DNA of 64,000 bases, from the NCBI GenBank assembly GCA_021229015.1, contig CM037782.1, positions 65,809,325 through 65,873,324 on the forward strand, given 5' to 3'. Position numbers and translations under genes: made by a program. Shown here piece after piece: positions 31,055-45,250 of this stretch (positions are counted from its first letter, which is position 1; the number at the start of each line of letters is the position of its first letter). Source of the DNA: Solen grandis. Its lineage: Eukaryota > Mollusca > Bivalvia > Adapedonta > Solenidae. The notes under the pieces were generated by a model. It did no database searches. It was given only the letters and a program-made list of their open reading frames with translations, and was not told where the DNA came from.

Positions 31055-32564
31055 AAATGATGCACAGCCCTTCCGGCTAAGAAAAACGGGATCCAGCAGG
31101 ACTTGACTGCTCTTCTTTGAAGGAGAGGGGTATGGCCTGATATGCTGCTACACGTACGGAAACACTGTTTCTATGCAATTAATGCTACTACAGTCATGTT
31201 CACCCAAGATGACGTAAGATATACACTTTGTCCGCTATCTAGTCGCATGCATAGCAACATATGTGCACGTGCAATGCATGGTGTATTAGAACTCAGACGT
31301 GCTTGCTGTGCCATATCAGTGAAATCAACATTCCTCTCTGTTCTGCGAGAGAAATAGACAGGCATTTGGTTGTTTCCATGAAATAACAGGCGTGTATTTT
31401 GAGGTTGCTCAGCATATCAGTAAAACATATCGCCATCTTGTATCCGTGATAAATGGAACCGTATATAACATAACGTGGTGTGGTTATGAGCACCGAGCCC
31501 TCCTGAGTTACACGATTTATTCTTGAGATCTTGCACTGAAGATGATAACCTGATAACAATTTAAAGATGAAAGTTTGTATCTTATGAAATAGTTGAATCT
31601 TCAATCGACAACAGGTGAACATCATAACGCTCAGATTTGGATCTTCTTTCTTCTGGAAATGTGAAGGAGGTCCACTTTAGACAAAGCCATCTAGATTCGT
31701 ATTTCAAATTCTTGCTGTAAGATAACAATTTCATTTCCAGAATATTATATGATTTTATTTTCATTGATGTGCTATTTTTGGCAGAACAATCGAAGGATAT
31801 ATACAATAGGTTTTGCACAAGACGACATTTCGCCAAAGGTATTTGTGAAGCAACAGATATCAGCGGCCATCTGTTAGATTTCCTAATTATTTTGTGTTTC
31901 TGATATTAAATGAACAAAGGAAAATCACTTCATCAATCTTGCGAAAACGTTATATTATGAATATTTAAATCAGGATAATTATAAACTTTATTGCTTCGCT
32001 TAGTGAAGAAAAATGCACACATGAAGACAAAGATTAAAGAAGATGAAGAAGATAAACAAATGTACGCCAGGATGCGAAGAATCACGGAGATAAATGGTTT
32101 ACCTAACTTTTAAGATGTAAGGCATACTTTTAAAATTGCGATAGAAACCAGCCACAGAAAACCAGCGGGGCTGTTGTATGTACCAGTGTAATACACTCAA
32201 TAGACTATTACTCAAGTTTTGATCTACTTTAAGACCAGATTTATGCAAAAAGGTAACACAATACCACAGAAATGTTTCACAATCTTTAGAAATCCTGAAT
32301 CAGAGTTCGTGGAAGCTATGGATAAAAACGCATAATTACCGAAGCTATAAGCTAATTATGCTACCTCTTAAAGAGAACACTCTGGCAACCTGACATTTTT
32401 ATGAGATAGTTAGTCTATCTAGCGATTATCTATGTAAGATTTGTAAGCAAGCTATCGTCTATTGTGATGTTTTCGGGTCGTAAACCTAAGCTAGATACAT
32501 CTTTAGTTCATAACACCTTTTTTAGCTGAATCACATAATAATGTGGGAAGTAAATCATTCAGTA

Positions 32565-32625
32565 GTGGTGGTAGTCTTTAAAGCAGCTTGTTCACAGATG
32601 AGCGGTAGAAATAAAAAAGGTGAGT
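32565..32625 (+). repeat. Fragment of the dispersed repeat at 33180 and 52040
   Basis: 'gtctttaaagcagcttgttc-acagatg' matches the 5' edge of the copy at 52070 (ttaaagcagctcgttcacagat). Confidence 0.5.
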
Positions 32626-33094
32626 TGTTTTTTTTTTCGGCGTCGCTGTCTAACCTCACTTTTGACCTATTTACGGATGATGACGCAAGATAAGACCGAA
32701 TGAATATTTAAACGATTTCAATTGGTAGAACATACCTATACTTAGAGAAAAAAGGTTGTGCAATACAACGAGCTGAAAACACGAAATATAAATACAGTAT
32801 TCGGACTGAATTACAGTTTCGTTGATAAATATATGTTTGTTTTAGCAAAATACTTCTCTTAGATGCACCCATTGAAACCTGTTTCGAACAGAAGGTTGTA
32901 ATCAGCTGCAGTACACAATGTACACTACATGTATATACTACAGTAGTCTGTTTCACCATCTATATATGGTGCGCTTCATTACAGTAATGTTTACCAATGA
33001 ACATTATATTTCTTAATTACTTTGATCCCCATCAACGCTGAATATTTTTTAAAGTAAGTTTTTGTTTCTACTTTCCCTCTGTAACAAAGATAAA

Positions 33095-33150
33095 CTCGAC
33101 CCGGCCCAGGATCGAACCCGGTCCGCCGGCGTGCAAGTCCAAGTCGACTC
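33095..33150 (-). repeat. tRNA-like B-box fragment (SINE head remnant)
   Basis: 'ccaggatcgaacccggtccg' reversed gives a B-box-like GGGTTCGATCC. The neighbourhood 'gtgcaagtccaagtcgactcc' fits a tRNA-derived head in reverse. No full element is visible. Confidence 0.35.
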
Positions 33151-33179
33151 CCTGACGCAGTTGTCAGAGATTGTAATTA

Positions 33180-33650
33180 TACCTGTGACGACGCATTGTT
33201 ACACCTCGGTATTTGTTTCCTGACAAATAAATTTGGGAAGTATGGTCACTTTGCACGAGAAAACGCTATATTCGCAAACGTCCACAACGGGGATAATAGT
33301 TAGGGGATACCCGAAGCAGATACTTACGGTACAACATGACACATTCCAAAACCTGACGTCTTAGTTCAGCCTGTGAAGTGAGCGCATGCGCAAAGAGTGA
33401 ATCTGATCAGTCATGTGACGGCAAACGGAAATACAATTTTGAAATATCGATTTTATAATTCTAAATAAAGGTTCAATACCGTTTGTAACGCTATTGCCTG
33501 TGATGGAGAAATCGCCATTTTTTTTACAATCACGGATTGTTACATCGGATAACCATGCGTCTGTAGAGGGGCAATGATATATACCTAAAACACAAATATA
33601 GCTAAAAATCAAAATCTGTGAACGAGTTTCTTTAAATAAAGTCTACTTCT
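33180..33650 (-). repeat. Dispersed repeat of unknown type, copy 1
   Basis: The reverse complement matches 52040-52510 along about 450 bp: 'ctcgttcacaga.tttgattttta', 'tacagacgcat', 'ccatca.aggcaatagcgtt', 'cgcatgcg.tcacttcacaggct' and 'atttatttgtcaggaaacaaa'. An 83-codon frame ending SLRMRSLHRLN is shared in similar form with the other copy. No TIR or tRNA head was seen, so the class is open. Confidence 0.7.
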
Positions 33651-33836
33651 TTGAAAAAGGTAAGAGTCATAAGAAGCTGGACTGTCTCCCCCATCAAAGA
33701 AGTCACTCAAATGCATTCATTGAAGAGCAATTGTTCAGAACTGTAGCCATGTCGATTTCATAAAAGACCACAGCACGGCATTAAAATCACTGTCCCATTT
33801 CAATATCATCAGTTGTCATCTAGAAACGGAAACACC

Positions 33837-33892
33837 TACATATTTCCTACATATATCCTACATATATCCTACATATTTCCTACATATTTCCC
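33837..33892. repeat. 11-bp tandem repeat, five copies
   Basis: Variants of tcctacatatt repeat five times. Confidence 0.85.
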
Positions 33893-34823
33893 TCCGTTGA
33901 CTCAGTTTATCTCCAACATGTATCCTAATGTTCCCAATTAATTATCATAGAGTTTATACACCTCTGATGTATCAACCTGATTTCCGAGATATGAAACTCA
34001 TGCGGACACACGGAAGAACAAAAAATTACCCACAACATCCCCTGGAAAAAAGGATAAAAACAATAGCAAGGAATCCCGTAGCACCTGTACAACCGGACAC
34101 CCATCTCGAGGAGTTGGATAAGGAATGTAATGGGAAATTAACAATCACCTGCGTGAGACAAAGCAGACTTTAATGAAGATCCGGGAGGTGAAGATTAAGT
34201 TAAGCCATTATATCCGAGATAAGCCAATTGTGCGGGTATTATGTTAATGAAGTATATCGCTTCATCACGCGGAGTAATTCTACTGGCATGCCGGGACTAT
34301 CTTTAACATACATGCGAAGGTCAATGGGGATCTGATGAGCAATATTGCAGTGAGTGACGGATTATGATAAGCCATCTGCCTCACGACACAACAAATGATG
34401 TTCTTGCGTTCCTAAAAAGAAAAAGAAAAGGCTTGAAAACATGTGAAAATATGTGTTACATACTAAATTACATTAAATACAATTTATCAAGTTTAATGAT
34501 AATATTTCGATCTATCCAATATAAGGAGAACTAGAAGGGATCGCACTATACAAATTTATGTTTGTGTTTTTTAGTTGTGTGTGACATTATCCATTTCACG
34601 AGCATTCCTTATCTACTTTGAAAACCGAAGAACCTCTTAATTATGTAAAAAAATGATCGAACTATTAAACATAAATGTACAACACAGGTTTGCTGAGATT
34701 TAGGAAAAGTGTTGAAAAATAATGTTTGTGTCAAAAATAAGTATTTATGGGACACAATAATTGTCTGTGGCATGAAAGCACACGGGAAATCTTTACCATG
34801 CGGACGAATGTAGTTTGTTTTGA

Positions 34824-35070
34824 TGCAAAGGGGCTCGTAACTATTTTTGGATAGTAAATATGCAGGTTAGGCCACTTTATGGTGTTACAATAACCATGGA
34901 TCTGAGATAGAAAGTTTGGAGTCCGATCCAAATCCATGTAATATACAAAAAAAAATACATCAAGCTATCAACCTCCTTAGATACCTCCGGTGGTTATTGT
35001 AACACTATAAAATGACCGAAACATGTACATGTATGTCTAATGTCCAAAAATAGTTACGAGCCCCTTTGCC
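34824..35070. mobile_element. Short MITE with ~70-bp terminal inverted repeats
   Basis: The left arm gcaaaggggctcgtaactat-ttttgga ... ccactttatggtgttacaat-aacca is answered on the right by tggttattgtaacactataa-aatg ... tccaaaaatagttacgagcccctttgc. Total ~247 bp, no coding capacity. A clear target duplication was not found. Confidence 0.8.
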
Positions 35071-35884
35071 TGTAACACTGACCCTCGCAGCAGACCTTTA
35101 TCATAGGTATCACAAGCGCTTAATAGATATTTGATTTCGGGACTGAATACAAATCAAAGGACTAATAGCGCTGAGACAACATGGTTTTAAGTATGATGAG
35201 GTCTTTTGTTTAGCAAAGTAAATTTAATAGACAATGATAACATTCTCAAGCGATACCAATAAACCCAATGTTATAAACCGCATTAACCTGGCGTAATAAG
35301 ATTGTTAAAGAAGAAAAAAATGAATATACCATTTAATAATATTCAATATTGCAATAATATTCTAAAAAAAAATAAAAAAATATATATATTGTTCGGTCTA
35401 GAATGACACCCACAATCCTCTAGTACAGCAAACCGATATGACTTCGCCAGGCTCTATTACCCATTGGACCATTTAGGCAGAAGATTTGGACGAATGTTTC
35501 AACTATATTAGTTACCAGGCTGTGACGAATGAATTGCGATTTTACAGTTGATTTAACACGCTATCTCCAGCAACGATTATTAACACATTCTAATTCAGTT
35601 TCGACCTTCATAATGCAATCGTTTTTAAATGAACATGATAATCATTACCTATAAGTGATAAGAATTAGGAACTTTCTCTTCGCGTAGTAAAAAGGAAGGA
35701 ATATCTCCCAAATTTTGTCTAGCTACCAGAGAATAGCGTTGCCCAGCAGATCTGCGGCTCTTCAAACACTCTTCCTCTTAAGACAAACACGAGCTTAGAG
35801 CTTTCAGCGCTTTGATTATATGTGTGTGTTGTGTTACTGTTTTCAGCATTCAAACGATTGATAAATATCACCTATATATAAAGA

Positions 35885-36010
35885 CGCTTCTTATCGGTGA
35901 GTCACGGGCTCGTTCCCCGGTACGATCACAAGTGGGGTTATTCCTGTCTCAACTCATACACCACCATGTGAGACATTGTTTCCTAATCGATGTGAAAAAA
36001 GTCATTTATA
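35885..36010 (+). mobile_element. SINE family C copy, degraded
   Basis: A tRNA-like 'gggctcgttccccgg' (B-box position) is followed by the family-C tail 'gtgagacattgtttcctaat-cgatgtgaaaaaa', as in 47774 and 56345. Confidence 0.5.
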
Positions 36011-36616
36011 ATTTTATATAACATGAATGATTATTACTTTGAACTTAATCAAGAGTCTACAGTGTAGACACACTGGCTAGCCCTCAAAATCCCGCTATAA
36101 TTATTAGAGTAATCTCTTAATAACCGACTTTCATAAACATTTTAAGCACATATATAATCATAGCTTAGAATAAAAGGATCCATATGTTTTACTTTTGAAA
36201 TTGATCCATTAAGGTCGATGTCGTTATAACTAATAGGTGCTTGAAATCAAAACATTAACTTTATTTTCAAATAACTATCCAAACTGTTTATCAACGCTTG
36301 AATCAAATTCTAAAATATATCCATCGGTGCTTTAAAACATTCCTTTCATCTCCCTCCAGAAATAATTACACGTTAAGTCGGATCTGCACTGATTAATGGC
36401 GTTTTATCGAGTTATGAACGATATTATGATATAACTTTTGTAATACGACCGTCATTATTATTTTTGTGTGACTGTTTAAATTGAGATATGACACACAGTG
36501 TTAACAAACTTTCGTCAAAATAATTCCACTGACTAGTGGAAACATCATAACCGTAGTATAGGTTAGTCGTGTAGTTAAAAGCAAATATGAACTAATGCAT
36601 ATTTGACCACTGGCAA

Positions 36617-36772
36617 ATCGATATATACCAAGAGGTTCCAATTCGATTGTAATTTCCGGTTTATTTCATCGATATATACCGAGAGGTTCCAATTCGACTG
36701 TAACTTCCGGTTTAGTTCATCGATATATACCGAGAGGTTCCAATTCGATTGTAATTTCCGGTTTAGTTCATG
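36617..36772. repeat. 51-bp tandem repeat, three copies
   Basis: atcgatatataccgagaggt and following bases repeat at 36617, 36668 and 36719 with few differences. The period is 17 codons, so frames on both strands carry a 17-residue repeat (minus strand: ELNRKLQSNWNLSVYID). Coding is not supported otherwise. Confidence 0.9.
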
Positions 36773-38959
36773 TACCAGCTCCCTGAAAATGTGAAGGACG
36801 CTTGTTTCAAATCTACATCTCAAAATAGTGAGCACGGTTTCAGTCAAATCCGAATATATTATAAAATGTCTGTTTTGGTGTAAAGTTGTTTAGCATGGTT
36901 TCCTTGATGGTGAAGGTTTTGAAGGAATAGTAAATCGTTCTAAGCAAGGGCAGGTGGGAAGCACATAACATTCTTCTTGTTAAGATTTCGCCTGGAGTTG
37001 CTACCTGAAAATCATTTAAAGGCTTAGCAAGTGGTTTTAAATATCTTCATCGATCTGAACATTTGCTTTCGTCAGTTCATACCTGGCGCAATTCCATCCC
37101 ACTCTCCATGGAAACTCATTTAAGTTTCCAGGGAAATTTCTCATCATGTTAGAAAATAATGCAGACACAATACAACAATGGGTGGGGTACCTTGCAGAAT
37201 AGTAGATATCAGCTGGATACACAAATCCAGATAAATGTCGAGTAGCAAAGGTGAAACCATGGTCAGAAAACAAAGGGGAAAAAAGAAAGAAAGAAAGAGA
37301 TATTGTGTTTGGAGAATGTTTATACAGCTGTTTCACTTAGAGATAGTAGCCCGTGTCCTGGGTAGGAGGAAGGTATCGACGTTATTGTAGTTGTGTTATT
37401 TTATATAGGGGTCAAGTGGACATTCTCAATGATATAAGCGTAGAAATTTGACGAGACTTAAGCTGTAGTTTTAAATGTTATAAGGGTAGATACTGATATC
37501 AGTATAGAGAATATTTGTGTCAAAGTTAAACAAAAAAAGTAAAAGTTTGGAAACTTATAGGTATTTGCCCAGGTAAACACACAAACTACACAATACGCCT
37601 ATTTCAAACTAAAAGTATGCTAATTGATGTATTTTGTGTGTAAGAAAATATTACTTTACATATTCATGTAATTATCATTTTACAAAGAAGAACAGGTCAT
37701 ATCAAAAATAGACCATTAACTTGGTGATCAATGCACTCGATTTTTAAGTACAATAAAATCATTGTTTCCCGTCGACATCGGGGACTTTCTTTGGTATACT
37801 GATTCATGGAAATCTGTTCTAGAAAAAAGCGAGATTATTAAAGAAACAATTTCCACAGAGTGAGTATTCGTGAATAATACTCTCAAAGAAATTCACTAAA
37901 CTAAGTGTTCCACGAAAACTAATGACATAGGTAATAACTAAACATATTTAAGCAGCACTGATTGATTTAATCGATCTGAATTTGCACCAGAATATATCTG
38001 TAATACATTGTTTGATTATCTGTTTATCTGCCTGCGACATGAAGCTTTATAAAATGCATTTTTTTCATGACCAATTTTGGAAATTGCATAGCATGTAGTC
38101 ATTTGTATTTTCTAAAAGTTTGATAGAAATCTACACGGTTTATCACAAAAACTGACAGTCAAGAAACTAAATTTAATTCATATAAGACATTAAAAAACTA
38201 TATACACAAGAGCTTAATTACCTCTTACAAAGACAGAATATTACACATATGACCTTGACCTTTGTCTAAGTTTAAAGACCCCCGGATCAACACCGTTCAA
38301 TCTTGATAGCTTTGTATGCCATACCTTGGTTGCTATCACGTCGCGGCATTTGAATAAAACTGAAACGAGGCTTTAAACCGGTCGACCTTTTATCGACGGT
38401 ATCTAATACAAACGCCGTTTAATTTTGAAGATATCGCAGCTAAAAATTTACTATCACTTTGTTTGCACATACAACGAAGGTATTTCGAATCAATGTCAGA
38501 TTAAAGGGGTCTCGTGAATGTAGCACCTTCAAATAAACTAATGGATCTCACACAAAGAGTTATGTCAAGAGGGGCCATCCGAGCTGCGTATAGTTTGTCC
38601 GGGATGAACACTTTATCACTTTTTGTACGGTGATAAATTGATTTATCTTCTGAGAAAATACGAGAGTAGCCTACTCGAACTTCTTTAACGAAGTTATTAA
38701 ACATTTCAAAGACTCATGCGTGAAAATCAACAAAACACTAGAAAATTGAAAAATGACTGCTGTTTCATTTAAGGAATACAAACATGTAAGATAACAAAGA
38801 AATATATATAAAAAAAATAAAAAAATAAAAAAATAAAAAAACCAGAAGTTATATGAAAAATAAAAATATAAGCGATAAATTCAAACTCAAACGCATTTCT
38901 TATACGTCGATTTGGACACGACACATGCTGATCTATTTCTATACAATATCTTGTTTTGT

Positions 38960-39060
38960 GGCCTGGAAGGCCCTTCTAAGGGAGTCGAACCCACTAGCTT
39001 GGTATCCGCAGTGTCCCTGTAAACAACCACTTAACAACGGTTCCTTTACTTACTGCTGAG
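38960..39060 (-). repeat. Possible SINE fragment (reverse tRNA-like B box)
   Basis: 'agggagtcgaacccactagc' reversed gives GGGTTCGACTCC, a B-box-like string. 'ggcctggaaggccc' nearby resembles 58550 (ggcctggaaagaccc). Confidence 0.35.
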
Positions 39061-40277
39061 CACTAGGCGGAGACGATTTTGCCCAAGTCTGGGAGAGGTT
39101 TATTTAGCAATACATTTATATTTAGCAAATTTTGGGTTATCAAGTGGCTTTTCTTTTATAACAGGGTCGATCGATGTATATTTGATGAATGTAGATGTAT
39201 ATTATATCCCGGAACAAACACGGGAGATGATACAAAAAGAGATTACCCATATTTCCTGACTTAGTATCTACTCTTTAGGGTTACTCAACCGCCACGTGCG
39301 GTTGTAATTAACTTGATTAAAAACTCAATGGAAACTAGGCTATCAGCCCCAAACGTTAAACCGCAAGCGGTATTTCATTTACTTCATTCTTGAAGTGTTA
39401 GCTCACCTAGTTGGTGTGTGAAAACATATTTTGATCTATTTTTGCACGACTGTATCGCTGAAATTGATAAAAAAAATTAAACAGGGTTTTTCATTTTACG
39501 GTGATGAAATGTTCTCTTCGTTAAACATTCATAATTTTAGGGCTTTTTGAATAACTGGTTGAATAAATCTATACAGGAGAGCAAATCAATTGAGTATTAC
39601 CTTTTAGTTTAAATACTAAGTGAGTATCCATAAAATAAGTGAGATGGCAGGAAAATGTTACCCTGTCATTTTATTTTACATTTAAAGGGGTACCTAGCAT
39701 ACAATAACACTGTTTCTTATATACAGTTATACAGATATCGGAGTCGTTCAAAACAGACAATCTTCTGAGTGGGTCATATAAAATCTGAGCAGCAGTTGTA
39801 GTCGATATCTACCAGGACTTTGTAATATTTCACAAATCTTACAGAAAATCTTTAGAACTACAACTCATCGTTTTGAAAATATTATTAATTGAGTGTTTGT
39901 CAATTTAATTGAATAATAACTCATATACGTAGCCGTTTTGTTCCCGTTGCTGATCATATCTGTAAGCCATAAACGGGAGATGAACAGCAATCAGTAACAA
40001 AGTATGTACCAAAACAAGAAGGGAGACAGTTTATTATCCCGACCTATTATTTAAGATCAACAGCTGAAACTGACGTTTATAATGCAGTAATATGTAAGTA
40101 ATGCAGACAGCAATCAAGAAATCTATTACGCACATGTATTTACTATTGAGCATCCGGGTCCTTAAAATTTTGAGCAGTTTACAGAATGACTGCAGTAAAA
40201 TCGTTGTAATTCGATGAAATTTCGGTTAATATAAAAAAATCGGAAAATCGCGAGTCTCGGACAACCGAAAGAACATG

Positions 40278-40612
40278 ACCACGCAGTAGTTACCCCCCCC
40301 CCCCCCCTTACAGTTGTAGATAACCACTTCCGCCACAAGTAAAACTTAACAGTAATTAGTTATATTGTTCTTTTTTTTTTCATTTTTTATTTCATTTTTA
40401 CTGCGAGTGGGATTGCCTATAGTATAGTTTCTTAAATAAACATCAATTATCGCCTTGTGTTAAAAAAATCAGTTAAAAACAAAAAACATGCTTTATCCAT
40501 GCATGTATAAATAATAAACCTCCGCTTACCATCATCACGTGACATTTGTGACGGAAGTGATTCTTTTGCTAAGCCAAGTGCAATGGAGATCACTGCGTGG
40601 AGTTTGGATTAG
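40278..40612 (-). mobile_element. MITE-like element, copy 2 (inverse of 23560-23890)
   Basis: Reverse-complement match to 23560-23890. Ends here are ccacgcagtagttacccc (left) and gatcactgcgtggagtttgg (right), which form an imperfect terminal inverted repeat around CCACGCAGT/ACTGCGTGG. A 16-C run sits just inside the left end. Confidence 0.65.
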
Positions 40613-40991
40613 ACAATGAAATTCGGACATCCGCTCCTCTGGCCATCGCGAGTCTCGGACAATCGAGAGCAAATGATGGCATTCGGACAATCGCTATTCT
40701 ATACTAATTTTAACAAGAATTGTCCAGGGTGTTTAAATGACAAGTTACCTGAGGTTAATAACTGTGAAACAAATCATGAATTATATTTTCGATCAATCTT
40801 GTTTCTAGTGGTTAATTTGCAAACTTCTCCGAACTGTTAATAAGTTAAGTACACTATCAATATCAACCCATTTATTTGTTGGAAAGGAAGACTCTATAAA
40901 GAAATCACATAGTGTTAAACTTTGCTATGATTACTCGTATCAGTTCACAAAATATATTTTTAATCTTAATGTCTCAATAAAGAAATACAGT

Positions 40992-40996
<5 letters not shown>

Positions 40997-41058
<62 letters not shown>

Positions 41059-41068
41059 GAGAGAGAGT
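40997..41068. repeat. (AT)n then (GA)n microsatellite
   Basis: About 28 TA dinucleotides followed by seven GA. Confidence 0.95.
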
Positions 41069-44000
41069 AATATCTTATAAACAAAAACACGAACGAAGGA
41101 AGGGCATTTTAGGTTCTTCATATATTTTATTTAATCCATTTCCAAACAGCTGATAGTTTTCGAACTGATCCATCTCCTCGAGACATTCACTATAGAACAT
41201 GGAGTGTGTTAAGCATAGGCTATCGCCTTATGTTTACTTTCCAATTTAAATTTAATCGCGGCTTTAGCCAAGAGAGAATGTGTTCGATCATTATATGAAG
41301 GTTCAAAGTTACTAGATTTAATCTGACTTGCTTTATTGGGCATAAAATTGGCAAATTGACCGGGAGGAAATTTTCACACGTAGGCAGCCAACCCATACAG
41401 ACTGAGTGAATTGTCTGAATCACGCTAAATAAAGATCTGGCGTTACAGTTCGTAAAACAGAGGTTACTTTAATTGTATCTTCCGATGAAGTATGCAGCAA
41501 GTATTAAAAAAAAACAACAAAAAAACTGTTTTAAATATACTTTACCAGGCATGCACAGTCATATTGTTTATGTTACAATATAGGATATGCGGCTGTATGT
41601 GTGTGCGTGTGTTTAAGCACGTGTAATCGTGCCCTACATACATCTTATACAACACTTTGTCTTACGATGTATACACCCAGCATTAGTTATAACCATCTCT
41701 CAACCACTACAACCAATAGTGTTTCTGCTACAGATTTAGTCGGGCATATTCATTATTCCTTTTATTTCAACGTAGCTTCAAAGCAGCTGTTGGCTGCAAC
41801 TCCATGTTACCACGGGAAATTAAAACAAAAGATTGAATTTCCGACAGGTGTGACAGAGACGTGTCAATAAGTGGGCAAATAAAACATTGTGGTTACAAGT
41901 CGCTGATATCTCCATCTCAAATACGTCAATGTCAGTGAGATGCGCTGTATTATCGACCATCATTTGGTAAAAGATCCCATGTGTAGGTTAGTTAACGTAG
42001 CAATCTGCAGTAATAGACGCACACGTGGATAAACAAACGAGCGTTTCAACAACCTGGAGCAAAGGTCGAATTCAGGTCAAGGTCACACTCATGAAAAATA
42101 TTCAAATAAAAATGTACATTAAAATGAAATATTCTTAATCATGAAGATTTACTGATATATATATGTAGTTTCATATCATCGTAAAATATATACATGTATG
42201 TAGAAATGAACACATTTTATATAAGAAAACACAGCTTTTTGACTTAGATATGTTATGAATTCCACCAACTGAATATCTTGAATATTAAGGTGAATACACA
42301 CTTAACCATTATTGTTTTACGACATATTTAAGTAAAATACAAAGTCAAAATAATAATTTTAACGTATCGACTAACGGTGTTTACCTAAACTCATTTATTT
42401 TACATCGATAACATATTCTTACAACACTAAAATGAATGCTAATCCTTCTCGACTGTTCTTGTGTTGGACAAGTACTTTTGCAATGAGAAAGGACATGAAA
42501 AATCCTTGCCCCCCCCCCCCCCAAAAAAAAAAAATGATAGGATTTATTCACCCACCAGCGTAGATAGATATGCTTCAAACTACACCAATGTATCATGAAA
42601 CATTTCTTGTAAGGAAAACGGGGCTGATAAAATAAGTCATTTAAATAATTTAAGGTTCCGATAACTGATCTGAAAATCCGATGAAATTATTCTTTCGATT
42701 ACCCCATGAAAAAAAATCCGTCATGACGAACGATGAGGTAATAACTCATAAAATGCTCCAGTGACGAAAGAACCAGACCACGGACGAGGCATGTTTAGTT
42801 TGATAGTTTGAGACTAATCCAGTACAAATTACAGCATAACACTTTGATGAATTCAGTTCATTAATATTACATTATAGTTGATGCACCGCTGCACATTTCT
42901 GCATGCCGCCTGGTATAACAGACTCCTAGAGCGAGGTGAAAAAATGTGAAATTACTCCCGACTATCGATATTTTATGATTATCAAACAAAGGTGTGGGAT
43001 AGCCGGTGTTTAGCTGGTGTTTCATAGCAACCCTTTTATCTTCACAGGTCACGTGACGGGAATCTTTTGATGTTCTTTCTGCACCATCTGCAGCCATTGT
43101 GAGTCATGGTGAGAGATATTTGGGGATGCGGGGCCGCCCCAGGGGTCGGTGTTCATGTGCAATACTAGCAGGGGTCGACCAACAGGTTCCTCTTTTATCT
43201 GAGAGTTTCCCGTAGCTTAACAATACTGACGGCTACAAGGTGAATTTGCATCGCCTTGATTATAAAACATATGGGAGCTATCAATGCCTAGTGTTCCAGT
43301 CGGTGCTTACACCAGTTACTGGCACTGCCGAATAGGAACACAAAAACCTCTGGGAAAATCAAACTATTTGAACAAAAAATTAATAAACAAAATCGAACCC
43401 AATATTCGTCTGAAAACCTCCCTGGTGTTTCTCCATAATCACCAAAGTTTAAGTTAGAATGTGAGAAGTTCTCTTCAAGACTTGACTCTTGACTTGACGA
43501 TGACCGAGCGGTTAGAGCCCGGAAGTCGTTTAGTTTAAAATGGTAGTAGTTTTTTGTCTGTAGTGCTTGACGCTCAGCACACAAGGTAGATCCCTGGATG
43601 TTCCCGTGTCAGACTATTGTAACCTAGTATTCACCAAATAAGACAGCACTATAGTTTTTCTCAATGCACCAAAAATGACCCAAGCGAGCAAACAGTACTT
43701 CCGAAAGAGAGCGGTATGTAGCTGATTCTCAACTGATTTAAAAGGGAAAAAAAACACTAAAATTATAATACTAAAAGCAGTATAATTATGTTTTAATGAA
43801 GAGTTGAAGGTTGAGATGTCATAACCTAATCGGACTAGTATTTTGAAAGTGAACACGTAAAGAAACACTTAAAAAGAACCGCAAGTAAGTTTCCATGTTT
43901 CGATAACGATCTAGATTTTGCAAATGTAAAGATCGAATAATAGCGGTTAAGTGGCGACCCGATGAAAGAGAACTTTATCTCTGAGATGTGCAGAACTATC

Positions 44001-45117
44001 ACTCCGAGGATGCATCAGATAAGTCTAATCTAGTGCACGTGATGACGGTGTGAGTTTGTTTCCAGATCTACAGGAACCAAGCCTGGCATTTCTTATTTCT
44101 TTTTTACAATGTGGTCGTTATGGAAACGTAACTAACTAGCTGAATAAACAAAAACACTCGTTTCCTTGTGACATTTCGGTGCTCGGTGCGTTCATTGGAA
44201 GCGAGAGCGAAACAAATTGGAGAAATAAGTATTTTTTTTCTGTTCAATCACAGTTAATAAAAGAAGGGGCAGAGGGGTGAAAAACTAGCAATAAGCGTTA
44301 AATTATGATGTACATACATTTTAATGGTAATTATTCATGACTCATATTAATTTTGAGGAAATAGCTCCCGCTGAAAACAAGTAATGATCAGTTGTATTCA
44401 TTAACACAAATCCTGTTAACACACTCAGTATGTGTTGTTTCTTGATATTTTTTCTAATAATGATAAGACAGTATTGAGCAACAAGAAATGTCTCTTTAAA
44501 AATATATTCGGCGTTGATGCGGATTAAAATAATGGATAATATAAATTATTTACATGCACATAAGAGTTGTACCCCCACATTTTTGTAATGAAGCGCACAA
44601 TTCCAAAATATACCACAGAATATGAGAGAAAATACATAAACTTCCTAGCGCGTACTGTATGTTCGGTTATGTAGGTTGTTGACCTCATTATTAGTATTGT
44701 GAACACTGCTCACGTGACCGATAGTGATTATCTGTTACTTGTCATAATTCTGCACGAATTCTCGGTACACCAATACTCTTCATGGCCTGCGTATTCCGTA
44801 GCAGAGGGCTTACAAAAACGAAATATGTATACATATAAAAATAGACTATGTTATACGATGTGTGATATATACATTCATAAATCAAACGTTTTCGTGACTT
44901 TGAAGTTTTAATATCCCAGTAATAAAACTCATTTCTAACACTCCAGCCATCAAGACTGCAATCAAAGTCTCATCATGGTAGGGGAAAAATTGTCAAAAAG
45001 CGATTCGACACAATAAACGCTAAGTGCAGTTAGTTAATTTGTTCAGTGCTATTTTAGTTAGTTCGACATGAGACAGACGTAGGGCTGTCCAGATATATTC
45101 CAACCAGTCTTGACACT

Positions 45118-45250
45118 ACCCCATGTCAGGCGCAAAACACAAGCGAGAAATACTATTTTTCACGATTTTAGTATGTCGCGGCCGGGCATCGAACAAACAA
45201 CCGGCGAACGATCTAACCATACGACCTAGTACAGTTCGTACATGCTTAGC
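45118..45250 (-). mobile_element. SINE family A fragment
   Basis: 'ttttagtatgtcgcggccgg-gcatcgaac' and 'gaacgatctaaccatacgac' are the reverse complement of a tRNA-like head of the type seen at 58970 (gtcgtggccgaggatcgaac). Confidence 0.5.

Noticed and set aside
42867..43097. Minus-strand frame starting MAADGAERTSKDSRHVTCED as a possible first exon
   Set aside because: Start context is reasonable and GC is raised nearby, but no donor of good quality, no recognisable domain and no partner exon were found.
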